DNA of 64,000 nucleotides from a beta proteobacterium AAP65 (GCA_001295865.1 LJHW01000035.1:1-64000); one strand, 5' to 3'. Counted from the stretch's first letter, positions 13,601 to 19,110 are shown. Made by a program: numbers and translations. The notes: generated from the letters alone by a model not told the origin.

Positions 13601-15634
13601 GCCCAGGGCCTGGCCCTGGCTGTCGTAGCGCTGGCCGTAGACACCGCGGCCGCTGCCGTCGCTGCCCGAGGCGTCGTCCCACGTAATCACGAAGCCACCG
13701 TTGGACAGGCCGGCCACGTGCGGCAGTTCTTGCGTGCTGCTGGTGACGGTGTTGACACGCTGCTCCGGCCCGACCGCCAGGCCGCTGGCGTTGAAGCGCT
13801 GGAAGAAGATCTCGTAGGTGTTGTCGACTTGCAAAGACGACTGCCACACCACGACATAACCACCGTCGGCCAGCGTGGCCACGGCGGGAGCGCGCTGCTC
13901 GCCTGCGACGAAGCTGTTGACCGTGCTCTCGCCGTAAAGCGCCAGCTCACCGTCGGCTTCGGGCGTGACCTGGATGATCTTGGCGTAGCCCGGGCTGGCG
14001 CCACCGTCGCCATCGCTGACACGCAGGCCCACCACGCGGCTGGCCGCCGGGCTCTGGCTGGTGTTGGCGTAGGTCAGCTGCTGGATCAGTTCTTCCACCG
14101 CATCCACGGTGGCGTTGGCGTTGAACACCACGCTGAGGCCGCTGCCATTGGCGCCGCCGCTGAGCGTGCCGAAAACCACGCCCTCGAACAGCACGTTGGC
14201 GCCAGACACCGAAATCTGGTTCGGGCCCGTGCCCCCGCTGCGCACGCCCAGCTGGTCGGCCGTGCTGCCGCCTTGCACGTAGTACAGGTCGAGGCGGCCG
14301 CCGTCGAGGTTGGCGCTGTCCAGGTCGGTCAGGGCGACGACGATGTCGATCAGCTGCGGTGCTGCGTTGACCGTGTTTTCGGCGAAGGTGATGCTGCCTT
14401 CCCAGTCGCCGATGGCCGGGCCGCCTTGCTGGATGGGGCCGATGAAATCGGGCCCGAAGATCTGCTGCACGATGTCCGAACCGCCGTCGGGCGTGTCGTC
14501 GGTGTAGACCACCAGGTAGCGGCCGGCGCCCAGGTCTGCGATGGTGGGCTGCGATTCGGTGCCGCTGGTCTGCGAGGCCAGCTTGATCTCGCCGCCCAGC
14601 GCCGCGCCCGCGGCGTCGTACTCGCGCAGGTAAACGTCGCGGCTGGTGCCGCTGCCGTCGTTGGCGCTGGAGTCGTCGTACCAGGTGACGACGAAACCGC
14701 CGGTGGACAGCACCGTCACCTGCGGCTGGTACTGGTTGTTGTCGGTGGCGACGTTGACGCGGAACTCGGTGCCCGCCGTGCTGCCATCGGCGTTGAAACG
14801 TTGGGCGAAGACGCCGGCGCCGCTGCCGTCCTGGCTGTCGCTGCGCCACACCACCACGAAGCTGCCGTCGCTGGCCATGGCCACGTCGGGCTCGTACTGG
14901 CTGCCGGCCACGAAGGTGGTGATGAGAAAGGTGTCGCCGAAAGTGTTGGTGCTGGCGTTGTAGCGGCGCCCGTAGACGCCGTTGCCGCTGCTGTCGCTGC
15001 CGCCCTGGTCGGTCCAGACCATGATCTGCTGGCCCGCGGCATTGCTGGCGATGGCCGGGGCCACCTGGCTGCCGGCCTGGGCGGCTGCATTGCCCGCGCC
15101 CGTGGCCGTGCCCACCAGCGTTTCGGTGCCGACGCGGTTGCCCGCGGCGTCCCAGCGCTGCATCACGATGTCTTGGGTGCCTGTGCTGCTGTTGTAGCCG
15201 CTCCAGACGGTGGTGTAGCCACTGTCCCAGCCTGCCGAAGCGCCGTCGTTCTGGGTGCTGAAGGTCGTGGTGTTGACGATGACGTTGCCGCCCTGGGCCG
15301 CGCCGTTGGCGTCGTAGCGCTGGGCCAGCACGGTCTGCCCGCTGCCATCGAGGCCGTTGTCGTCGGTCCAGTTGATGACAAAGCCACCTCCCGGCACGGC
15401 ACTGAGCTTGGGCTCGGTCTGGTTGTTCGTGGTGCTGGTGCTGACGCGGAACTCGGGCCCGAGGGCTGCGCCCGTGGCCGAGTAGCGCTGGGCGTAGATG
15501 CCCCACCCGCTGCCGTCCTGCCCCTGCGATTGCCAGGCGATGACGTAGCTCCCATCAGCCAGCACGGCCACTTGTGCGTTGGTCTGTTCGCCAGTGCGGA
15601 AGGTGTTGACGCGTTTTTCAGGGCTCAGGATCAC
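1..15634 (-). CDS. Giant repeat protein with predicted beta-propellers, cadherin-like and PKD modules (3' end outside window)
   Basis: One minus-strand frame stays open from GTG 15634 to the window edge, giving at least 5,211 codons. The frame was checked by the phase of conserved Trp codons (for example ending at 85, 379, 955, 1540, 2413, 4456, 6316, 8185 and 11437), which all agree, so no frameshift is seen at the sampled points. GTG is chosen because an in-frame TGA lies five codons upstream and GGGAG sits 6 bases before it. Modules from the N terminus are eight groups of seven blade repeats (typical DGGFVVTWRS...QDGSG...YAQRYDA), alternating with cadherin-like modules (DSANFDGG...IGTI...TDGDGG), then one further cadherin-like module and six PKD domains with a WGDG core. 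The protein opens directly in repeat sequence without a signal peptide. Architecture resembles very large secreted adhesins exported by type I systems, but the C terminus that would show this is not here. Function is inferred only as extracellular or surface. Confidence 0.9.
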   Translation of the reverse strand, partial: MILSPEKRVNTFRTGEQTNAQVAVLADGSYVIAWQSQGQDGSGWGIYAQRYSATGAALGPEFRVSTSTTNNQTEPKLSAVPGGGFVINWTDDNGLDGSGQTVLAQRYDANGAAQGGNVIVNTTTFSTQNDGASAGWDSGYTTVWSGYNSSTGTQDIVMQRWDAAGNRVGTETLVGTATGAGNAAAQAGSQVAPAIASNAAGQQIMVWTDQGGSDSSGNGVYGRRYNASTNTFGDTFLITTFVAGSQYEPDVAMASDGSFVVVWRSDSQDGSGAGVFAQRFNADGSTAGTEFRVNVATDNNQYQPQVTVLSTGGFVVTWYDDSSANDGSGTSRDVYLREYDAAGAALGGEIKLASQTSGTESQPTIADLGAGRYLVVYTDDTPDGGSDIVQQIFGPDFIGPIQQGGPAIGDWEGSITFAENTVNAAPQLIDIVVALTDLDSANLDGGRLDLYYVQGGSTADQLGVRSGGTGPNQISVSGANVLFEGVVFGTLSGGANGSGLSVVFNANATVDAVEELIQQLTYANTSQSPAASRVVGLRVSDGDGGASPGYAKIIQVTPEADGELALYGESTVNSFVAGEQRAPAVATLADGGYVVVWQSSLQVDNTYEIFFQRFNASGLAVGPEQRVNTVTSSTQELPHVAGLSNGGFVITWDDASGSDGSGRGVYGQRYDSQGQALGNNFLANTFTSSTQQYNDVASWAGAGPVAAGYAVVWASSGNNPDSSGWEIYLQRFDNAGNKVGGELRVSDAVGASTAQPGTQYEPSIAAHANGDLVIAWRDDSGNDGSGVGVFGRQFNAATDSFGPTFLISTTTAGSQYEVDVATLSDGGFVAVWRSDGQDGSSAGVYGQRFDAAGAKVGGEFIVNETTSGGQYQPKVIGLSTGGFVVSFYNDNYDFTGTGTQNDVYIRQYDANGVAVDSQRKLLSPTNNTEFEPALADLGNGNFVVVYADYNTGVPGANSTYNIVQQLFGNAAEVPRQANPSLGDFTGSVTFAENLVNATPQVIDGAVSLNDIDSANFDGGRLDLYYVQGGENTDQFGVRHVGNGAGQIGVAGSTISYGGVAIGSISGLGTGGQGNNLRIDFTAGATVEAVQALVQNLTYASTSQSPAAERTVGLRLSDGDGGSTDASLITINVTRELDGQPLVWGEEAVNTYTVDAQDDPEIGVLADGGYVIVWTSAGQDGQADGVYMQRYNNVGVAVGGEIRVNSLTVSQQNYAHVAGLTGAGGGGWVVTWQDSSNDGSGWGVYGQRYDADGVAVGGQFLVNSVSTGTQYHDAVASYDGGYAVVWASSQAGGNAFDIYLKRYDNTGAITTAETRVSVVAASAQTGTQELPDVAAYANGNLVIVWQDANGNDGASYGVFARLYDATTGTFGDTFLVNGTTTGNQYEPSVAVLSDGGFVVTWRSDNQDGASAGVYAQVFTAAGAKVGGEFLVNETTAGGQYQAAVTGLSGGGFAVSWYSDTSDAGTSSDVFVREFTNAGVPIDGERKLLSATNSTEQQPAIAGLASGGFVVAYADYVTTAGGGNNTYGIAQQLFGNPAALARQANPVLGDFTGSVTFAENLVNATPQLIDAAVALVDTDSANFDGGRLDLFYVQGGEAGDQLGVRNVGNAAGQIGVAGGTISFGGVAIGTVAAALTGSNGSALRIDLNANASTEAVEALVQSLTYGSTSEGPALSRTVGLRLTDGDGGSTAPAAVTINVTPNLDGAPLVYGESLGSVNTYRESTQEYPEVAVLADGSYVVTWTSSGQDGSGNGVYAQRYTGAGVAIGNEVRVNTATSSTQDFSQITALSDGGYVIVWQDISGSDGAGWGVIGQRYDSSGAAVGSNFTVNTTTAGSQYHGVVAGYTGGFAAVWSGSQGAAGFSGQDIYLRRFDNNGVQVTAELRVNNTSGTTAQTSTQELPDVAAQANGDLLIVWQDQAGLDGNAWGVFGRFYDAATGLLGPLFTVNTQTADSQYEPSVAALSNGGFVVVWRSNGGQDGDAAGVFGQLLDATGAKVGGEFLVNQRTPGSQYQPDVTGLSTGGFVVTWYNDNTDVSGTGTQNDVYIREFNNAGVALDGERKLPSLTNSTEYQPAIADLGNGNFVVAYSDYNATPINGAGGNTWEIRTQIFGDAAELARPSANPVLGDVRLLRTLTNAPADANFYAGTARVIDTDISVTDSDSANFDGGQLTVFFTAGLSANDTLGLRNEGNGAGQVGVSGSDVSFGGTVVGSYTGGGAGAPNLVVTFNANATAEAVRAVGENITYLHTAPPAGTTDRHIGIRLTDGDGGASDASTVQIRIQASFSAPVLGLDDVASTLALTETQALAGALIDPDVQLSYTGSNWANGKLTVTYLSSTNRSDDQLAIRNEGSAAGQVGVVGSDVLFGGVSIGTISATLNGANGSTLDITWKATATETAIERVIENLRYSSTSSEPLASRSVRISLNDGAGNAATARDVSITVAAEDDANAVQPLLGTEQQVNTFESNQQQNPAVARLLGSNDGSYVVTWTSVGAQDGDDHGIFAQRYASNGAAIGPEFQVNTTTLNSQTEPAIGGLAGGGFVIAWRATGQDGGGSYGVYAQRYNADGSPAGPEFRATTSTVGNQYEPAVLGLSDGSFIIAYRSDYTGNSSLNDVLAQRFAADGSLLGSEITLNTAGGATQYQPQLAALSGGGFVAVWTDTSGDASGSGVVAQLFTNAGAKVGSPISINTTTAGAQSGVHVAALSGGGFVAVWDDGNDVRAQRFDAAGTPVGTELRVNGSDSPSNLNGEPRVAALDNNGFIVTWDGNPSAALGGNSWDVMTQQFDAAGNKVDGVQVLNTVRSSTQYEPEIVGLGGNKAVVVWAGYDQERGTVNTYGVFQQVLGAPGSLTGSAAPVLTDLAASVTFAENLVNSAPQLIDAGIGLVDTDSANFDGGTLWVSVISGYGNIETAQLADPAAQQDQFGIRHQGNGPGQVGVAGNTVSVGGVAIGTITGTGVNGADLVVSFNANATASLVEALLENLTYANTASAPVPARTVSISLSDGDGGTSVPRAVVINITPEADGGSPLFGNERVNTYAPSTQDNPASARLSDGGYITVWESSGQDGWNEGVYAQRFDAQGVAVGAEFRINSNTRDSQYEPAVAGLNGGGYVVTWRSNGQDGSGTGVYAQRFANDGTALGGEFLVNTSTDQNQYQPTIAATADGGFVIGWYDDYYTDAGFTEYRDVFFQRYNAAGVAQGGETRANPAGEGTVSQYEPVLVGLSGGGFVMMWTDDSKDGSGTGVFGQRFDAAGSALGASFRVNSYTTNAQSQAAAAALNDGGWIAVWSSEGQDGSGLGVFGQRYAADGSLVGGEFRVNTNTASTQYLPSVTGLSHGGFAVSYYSGGNQWVQAYDATGARLDGEQRVDALDNNGNSNASSIVALANGGFVVTFRDYDYNDGSTYNVYQQLFGKPADFTRQANPQLVDVATSVTFDEDLVNATPQLIDPVVGLSDADSTNFDGGVLEVNYLTGYALQDQLGLSGLSAQDQLGVRHEGSGVGQVGVAGNTVSFGGVAIGTITSNGVNGSKLAISFNANASVVAVERVIESLTYANTFSDPAATRTVSIRVTDGDGGASVARSVEIKVTPQFDGAQPVFDNERVNSYRPNTQSDAAMASLADGSYITVWTSATAQDGWDAAVYAQRFAPNGVPLGTEFQVNTYTPYSQSDATVVGLSGGGFVIAWRSDNQDSSGAGVYAQRYDSAGRPQGAEFRVNTSTDQNQYQPSIAATADGGFVIAWYDDYYTNAGFTEYRDIFFQRYNAAGVAQGGETRANPAGLGTVSQYEPSITGLVGGGFVVTWSDDGADGNSNGINGQRFDASGNAQGASFRVNTYTTSSQDNSVVTALNDGGFLVTWRSEGQDSSSGGIFSQRYAADGSPVGAEFRVNTTVSGNQFDAAVAALSTGGWVVAWESSGQIFVQQFSATGERVDGEIKADLFPNASNYAGQPALAALPDGGFVVSFYDYDNTTNEYDVYQQVFGNPATLVRQANPLLVDVNSSVSFGENLVNAVPQLIDAGVGLQDVDSPNFDGGLLEVNYLTGYGAQDQLGQQGLDSQDQLGIRSEGTGARQVSVAGAVVSYQGVAIGTIVSNGANGNKLTVQFNANATVDAVEQVIESLTYANTVSNPIANRTISIRVTDGDGGASEARTVNINVRPETDGAVKFGLEKVVNTTVAGNQVEPAVARVSDGGYVVVWTDQGGADGSSWGVYGQRYDSDDNAVGGQFRVNTVTTNAQYEAQITALTGGGWVVTWRSDSQDGSGAGVYGQRYAADGSTAGTEFRVNTGTDQNQYQPSITATADGGFVVAWYDDYYTDAGFTEYRDVLFQRYDSNGVVQGVETRANPSGLGTTTQNEPSIAGLAGGGFVVIWTDHSADGNGLGVFGQRFSAAGVAEGAAFAVNSYVDSTQSAASVAALKDGGFVVTWESAGQDLSSTGIYAQRFDATGTKLGAEFRVNTNINGQQYEPAVTALESGGWVITWTDTNVGSYDVYAQQYDAAGRAVDGETLVNSYRYSTQWQPAVASMADGGFVVTYAGYIATGDGNGDGIPDGGNDTYEIRLQRFSNTAPNIQNVTVTGAEEAVITLSNTLFEGGFTDPDGQSLQAIKIVTLPAEGTLRLDGTPVLSGQEISIEQLQAGLLTYQGNVDYFGNDQFRWTGSDGVAFASTPVFTNIVLSNVNDGPRLGLLTDAAGSEGSVFSRSITIGDPDPESHQVTVNWGDGSANTVFVTSLANPNISHVYADNGNYTVTVTVNDQQGQGNSIESGSFTANIANIAPTIPLFGNTTVEQGQVYTLDLGSVNDPGDDDVTEYRINWGDGSPVETYTAATLPPGGILTHTFVTVGPKTIVVGLTDEDGVYANAGTKTIDVSAPAEVITVNAGADTTVNEGNFFSRTIFFDDPTDQGAAGRTYTVDWGDGQTSNGNIAAGQFSFNIGHSYADNGGPYTVTVTVDDSGVVQQVGSDSFIVNVNNVAPQIFIGGSSAVAEGSVYTMTLTRSDPGADTISEYVIDWGDGTVQTVLAVDFPANGQFNHTYDDGNITRQIRVSVTDEDGVWADAGVRSITVNNVAPTAPVSGAATVAEGATYTLNVGAVTDPGADTRTGYSISWGDGTPNENFTPAQWAAAGGVFTHVYADGVGAGTGRIIVVSAADEDGTHILGTQNLTITNTSPGLVLSGNANTLEGAVYTLNIVGTDVPADVLSYSIDWGDGSALQTITAAELAALSGNVTHTFAD
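1700..1975 (-). repeat. Single cadherin-like (CSPG-type) module between the last propeller group and the PKD array
   Basis: The translated segment contains FTDPDGQSLQAIKIV, then LPAEGTLRLDGTPV, then LTYQGNVDYFGNDQFRW. This is the usual signature of the cadherin-like or CSPG repeat found in long bacterial adhesins. It occurs once here and differs from the eight DSANFDGG modules upstream. It marks the switch from propeller-type to PKD-type repeats. Confidence 0.7.
1985..15600 (-). repeat. Fifty-six blade-like repeats in eight groups of seven
   Basis: Each unit is 53 to 61 residues with a strand core such as LADGGYVVTWQS, then QDGSG, then a YxQRYDAxG strand, then EFRVNT and Q-x-x-P-x-V-A. Counting the W or V core by eye gives seven units in every group: roughly 15600-14410, 13925-12715, 12235-11015, 10540-9255, 8320-7085, 6600-5375, 4910-3700 and 3200-1985. 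Seven antiparallel repeats per group is the number expected for a closed seven-bladed beta-propeller. That fold assignment is inference. The DGSG loops could hold calcium. Confidence 0.8.
3210..14400 (-). repeat. Eight cadherin-like spacer modules of about 157 residues
   Basis: Modules lie near 14400-13930, 12710-12240, 11010-10545, 9250-8790, 8785-8320, 7080-6605, 5370-4915 and 3690-3210. Each begins with FAENLVNATPQLID-type sequence, has DSANFDGG, LGVRNxGxGxGQIGV, an (V/I)GTI strand and ends in a LTDGDGG strand. One module sits at each boundary between propeller groups, except for the pair at 8.3-9.25 kb. Together with seven blades a module makes a super-repeat of about 1.7 kb. The consensus is common in giant bacterial proteins; its ligand is not known to me. 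Confidence 0.8.
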
Positions 15635-15886
15635 GGCTCGCTCCCGTCAGGGGGGTGTTTGAACGCAGCGCCGCTGTGTGCGGCGCATGGCGTTGCCCGG
15701 CGGCATGGCCACCGGTAACGCGCTGTGTTCGTTGTAGTCAGGCCCCATGACCGCTACAACCTCACCAAGGAGGGAGGCCCCCGGGTCGAGGGGGCCGTGT
15801 GGGCCCCAACTCCTAGGGGGTTGCCGTGCTAACCCTTACGCGCGCCGAAGGAGAAAGCCTCGGCCACGTGCCCCAAGGCCGCTGCG
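15635..15886 (-). promoter_or_regulatory. Upstream region of the giant gene with several inverted repeats
   Basis: This 252-base gap separates the giant gene from the small gene upstream on the same strand. It holds a perfect 7-base stem, GGCCCCC 15776-15782 and GGGGGCC 15790-15796, with a 7-base loop. It also holds an imperfect palindrome, CAACTCCTAGGGGGTTG at 15807-15823, in which six of eight pairs match, and a dyad GTTGTAG 15731-15737 with CTACAAC 15754-15760. The hairpin could end transcription of the small gene, although no T run follows. The two dyads are plausible operator sites for the giant gene. No clear sigma-70 promoter was recognised. Confidence 0.4.
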
Positions 15887-16123
15887 TCAGCAGCGGCCCG
15901 AGCGCCGGCTGCGCGGCTGCAGCTTGTCGAGTTCGGCGAACTGCTGCTTGAGCAGCAGCATCAGCGTTCGAGCGTGTTCCACCGGCAGGCGCAGGCAGCT
16001 GGTGGGGGCGCCTTCGTCCTGCGCCTTGCGCGCCAGCACCAGCGCGTCGACGTTCACTTCGATCAGCCCCTTGTCGTGCTTCAGGGACTTCAGGCGCTGC
16101 ACTTCGATGTCATAGGGTTTCAA
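15887..16123 (-). CDS. Small conserved Burkholderiales hypothetical protein (78 aa)
   Basis: The product begins LKPYDIEVQRLKSLKHDKG and contains NVDALVLARKAQDEG and a Leu-rich helix (ARTLMLLLKQQFAELDK) before a basic tail ending SRRSGRC. I recognise it as a small soluble protein common in Comamonadaceae-like genomes, with no assigned function. The start is TTG 16123, chosen because GGAG lies 6 bases upstream and the sequence before it reads as non-coding; longer in-frame extensions run antisense to the PEP-CTERM gene. It is divergent from that gene and upstream of the giant gene on the same strand. Confidence 0.75.
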   Translation of the reverse strand: MKPYDIEVQRLKSLKHDKGLIEVNVDALVLARKAQDEGAPTSCLRLPVEHARTLMLLLKQQFAELDKLQPRSRRSGRC

Positions 16124-16258
16124 GCGGGGCTCCAGAGGGCGTGCCGGTGGGCATTGTCGTGCCGGGCGGCGGGCCCCCCGCACTCGGGTGGTCGGACGCA
16201 TTGCGCCCGGGGCGGGCACGGGCCTAGCATCCTCGCAGACTTCCTTGGAAAGCCATCG

Positions 16259-16870
16259 ATGCTGAAACCTGTACTGCTGTCTTGTGCCCTGGCCGTGGCC
16301 AGCCTGCTGCCGGTCGCCCACGCCGCCACCGCCTGGGACGAGGGTGTGTCCGGCGATCTGTCCAACGTCGGGCTGGCGCCCAACACCGTCAGCATGACGG
16401 CCGGTTCCAACTTCGTCATCGGCAGCACCGGCCGTGACACCCAGGGCGTGGTCGACCGCGACTACTTCACCTTCACCCTGGCCGAGGGTTACCAGATCGA
16501 TGCCCTGGTGGTCATGCCCGGCTCCACCTTCCTCGGGCCCGAGAGCATCTCCTTCATCGCCATCCAGTCGGGGCCGCTGTTCACGGTCAGCCCCACCAGC
16601 AACAGCCCCGAGGGCCTGCTGGGCTACTGGCTCTACGGCCCCAACGACCTCGGCCTGGACATCCTGCAGCAGATGGGCTCCAGCCCAGGCGCGGTGGGTT
16701 TCTTCGGTTCGCTGCCGGCCGGCACCTACAGCATGTGGATCCAGGAAACCGCCCCCGGCGTGGCCAACTACAACTTCGATTTCCAGGTCTCGCAGGTGCC
16801 CGAACCCGCCACGGCGCTGTTCATGGTGGCCGGCCTGGCCGCGCTGGGCTGGCGCGCGCGCCGGCGCTGA
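16259..16870 (+). CDS. PEP-CTERM sorting domain protein (203 aa)
   Basis: The N terminus (MLKPVLLSCALAVASLLPVAHA) is a Sec signal peptide. The mature part is a compact beta-rich domain with FTFTLAEGYQIDALVVM and a GTYSMWIQE strand. The C terminus carries VPEPATALFMVAGLAALGW followed by RARRR, the complete PEP-CTERM signal of motif, membrane segment and basic tail. Such proteins are thought to be processed by exosortase EpsH and sent to the exterior, often with exopolysaccharide. No exosortase gene is in the window. GGAAAG lies 7 bases before the ATG. The role of the mature domain is unknown. Confidence 0.9.
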   Translation: MLKPVLLSCALAVASLLPVAHAATAWDEGVSGDLSNVGLAPNTVSMTAGSNFVIGSTGRDTQGVVDRDYFTFTLAEGYQIDALVVMPGSTFLGPESISFIAIQSGPLFTVSPTSNSPEGLLGYWLYGPNDLGLDILQQMGSSPGAVGFFGSLPAGTYSMWIQETAPGVANYNFDFQVSQVPEPATALFMVAGLAALGWRARRR

Positions 16871-17136
16871 GCGCCGCAGCCCCCTCGAACCCGGGGTGAG
16901 CGGCCGCGACTCCACTGCATTTGCTTGTTGGGCTCGAAAGTTGCCGCGGTTGCTGCTACCGTCTCCGGCACGGGTTCAAGGTGCTGCGCTGGCAGTTGTG
17001 ACGCCATGGCGTCGGGCTGCGCTGCAGGGCTGAAGATCTCCCATCGTCTGTGCGGCCACCGGCCCCCAAGGCCGGCCGCCGCGCTTTTTCAGCAGTTGCG
17101 CGTGGGCGTGTCGCCCAGTTTGCGAGAGGGGTCGAG

Positions 17137-19110
17137 ATGAAGGTTTCTGGACAACGGGTCTTCAAGGCACTGGTGGTGGCCATGGCGGCTGCCACGGCAA
17201 TGGGCGTGCAGGCGGCGGGCGCCAAGAGTGCGGTCGCCACGGCGAGCGCGAAGGCACAGCACTGGTCGGCTTCCAGCGGCACCGTGGGCGTGCGCTGGAA
17301 CCGCGATCTGGCGGCCGACCTCGGCCTCACGCTGGGTGCAGCGCAGGCGCGCCATGCGCGCATCGGCGCCGACGACCACGAGTTCTTCGACCTGCAGTCG
17401 GCCGGCAGCCTCGATTTCAACGTGCGCAGCGGCAACCTCGACGCCTTTGTCGGCGGTTCGCTGCAGGCCGCGGGCGGGTACGCGATCGACTCGCGTGCGG
17501 GCGGTCGCATCGACCTCACCAACTTCCGCCTCGTGCCGCGTGTCGGGGCCCCCGTGCCCACGCTGGACGTGATGGGTGCCGATGGCAAGGCGTGGTTCTA
17601 CCTCGACCGTGTCATGTACGAACTGATCGACGGCAACCAGCGCCTGGCCCTGCGCACCATGGACCTGCGCATCTCGCCCGAACTGGCACAGCGCATCGGC
17701 CACCCCGAGGTGGCCGATTGGGCCATCGCTGACGTGATGGTCACCGCGAACGTGCTGCGCCAGGGCCCCCTGCCGGCGCCGCGTGGCGCGCCGAAGTGGC
17801 ATGGCACCCCCGTGCCGGGCGTGCCGGGTCAGACCTACCAGGCCGACCTGTTCATGACCACCTTCAGCATGCAGTACTCGCGCTGCCAGGGTTGCACGGG
17901 CGCGGGCGGCAACGGCCTGACGGTGTTCACGCCGTCTTCGACGCTGCGCAACAGCCTGAACAACGGCAGCTTCGTGGCCACGGTGCCGGGTGATCCGCTG
18001 GGCACCAGCACGGCGCTCTACGCGGCCGACATCCCCTGGTACGAAAAGTTCACCGGCCCCTTCGCGCCGTACAACAACGACCAGCACCCCTACCTGATCT
18101 GGAACATGTACCGCTACAACGCGGACGGAAGCATCGACCAGATCGGCCGCTCGGGCGTCAAACACGCCTTCCTGACGCTGAACACCAGCTGCCTGGACAA
18201 CCCCGGCAACAGCCACATCCTGGGGCTGGGTTGCGCCGACGTCTACAGCGTGGGCAACAACGACAGCAACAACTCGCTCGGCCCGCGCGGTGAAATCATC
18301 GCCGCCAGCAACGTGTGGGGCCGTTGCGGGTCGATCTACGACACCAACTGCGACGGTTTCGCCAACAGCACGCCCAATGGCAGCTACGACCAGCGCCTGA
18401 CGGTGCGCGAGTCGCAGTTCAGCGGTGCGGCACACGCCGGTGCCACCTACCGCTTCGAGAGCTGGTACCTGGCGCGTCAGGACATCAACATCCTGAACTC
18501 GATGGCCTCGGCGAGCGCCAGCTTCTCGCGCCCCTCGACCGTCTGGGTGGTGAACAACACCAACAACCAGTACCGCCTGGGCCCGGCCATCGACCGTTGG
18601 GTCGACCCCACGGCGCCTGGCGCGAACGCCAGCTCGGTGATGCTGACCACGGCCGAAGGCAGCGTGAAGGTCGCCATGAAGGCCATCAGCCTCGGGGGCG
18701 GGCTCTGGCGCTACCACTACGCGGTGATGAACCTCGACTTCGCCCGCGCCCAGACCGAAGGGGCCGAGCCCAACCTGCGAGTGCTGCGTAACCTGGGTTT
18801 CGACAACTTCACGGTGCCGGTGGGCGCGAGCACGGTCACCGATCTCGTGTTCAGCGACGGGGATCTCGACGGCTCCAACGACTGGGTCGCCAACATCCGC
18901 GACGGCCGCCTCACCTGGACGGCGGCCACGCGCGGCAACGCCTTGAACTGGGGCACGATGTTCCGCTTCTCGTTCACCACGAACCAGGCGCCGAGCAGCA
19001 GTGCCGTGACCATGCACATCGCCGCCGACAACACGCGTGACGTGCTGCGCGCCAACGGCGTGCTGGCTCCGGCGGCGCTGCCGCGGCCCGCGGCCACCGC
19101 TTCGCGCTGA
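17137..19110 (+). CDS. Exported protein of unknown function (657 aa)
   Basis: The start is ATG 17137, preceded by GAGAGGGG. The first residues, MKVSGQRVFKALVVAM with an AAATAMGVQAAG stretch, form a Sec signal peptide. The mature protein is rich in Asn, Gly and aromatic residues and has Cys pairs (SRCQGCTG and the region around TSCLDNPG, LGCADV and DTNCDGF) that could form disulfides. A beta-rich look and WxxNIRDGRLTWTA near the C terminus suggest an extracellular or periplasmic location. There is no PEP-CTERM tail. I do not recognise the family. A strong hairpin terminator follows within 15 bases. Confidence 0.8.
   Translation: MKVSGQRVFKALVVAMAAATAMGVQAAGAKSAVATASAKAQHWSASSGTVGVRWNRDLAADLGLTLGAAQARHARIGADDHEFFDLQSAGSLDFNVRSGNLDAFVGGSLQAAGGYAIDSRAGGRIDLTNFRLVPRVGAPVPTLDVMGADGKAWFYLDRVMYELIDGNQRLALRTMDLRISPELAQRIGHPEVADWAIADVMVTANVLRQGPLPAPRGAPKWHGTPVPGVPGQTYQADLFMTTFSMQYSRCQGCTGAGGNGLTVFTPSSTLRNSLNNGSFVATVPGDPLGTSTALYAADIPWYEKFTGPFAPYNNDQHPYLIWNMYRYNADGSIDQIGRSGVKHAFLTLNTSCLDNPGNSHILGLGCADVYSVGNNDSNNSLGPRGEIIAASNVWGRCGSIYDTNCDGFANSTPNGSYDQRLTVRESQFSGAAHAGATYRFESWYLARQDINILNSMASASASFSRPSTVWVVNNTNNQYRLGPAIDRWVDPTAPGANASSVMLTTAEGSVKVAMKAISLGGGLWRYHYAVMNLDFARAQTEGAEPNLRVLRNLGFDNFTVPVGASTVTDLVFSDGDLDGSNDWVANIRDGRLTWTAATRGNALNWGTMFRFSFTTNQAPSSSAVTMHIAADNTRDVLRANGVLAPAALPRPAATASR

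Noticed and set aside
1985-15600. Regular repeats considered as a CRISPR array or DNA satellite
   Set aside because: Repeat length is about 170 bases, the units diverge at third positions, and they stay in one reading frame with conserved residues. They are protein repeats.
15887-16915. Considered as a 342-codon minus-strand gene
   Set aside because: Only the last 78 codons look like protein; the rest is antisense to the PEP-CTERM gene. TTG 16123 with GGAG is preferred.
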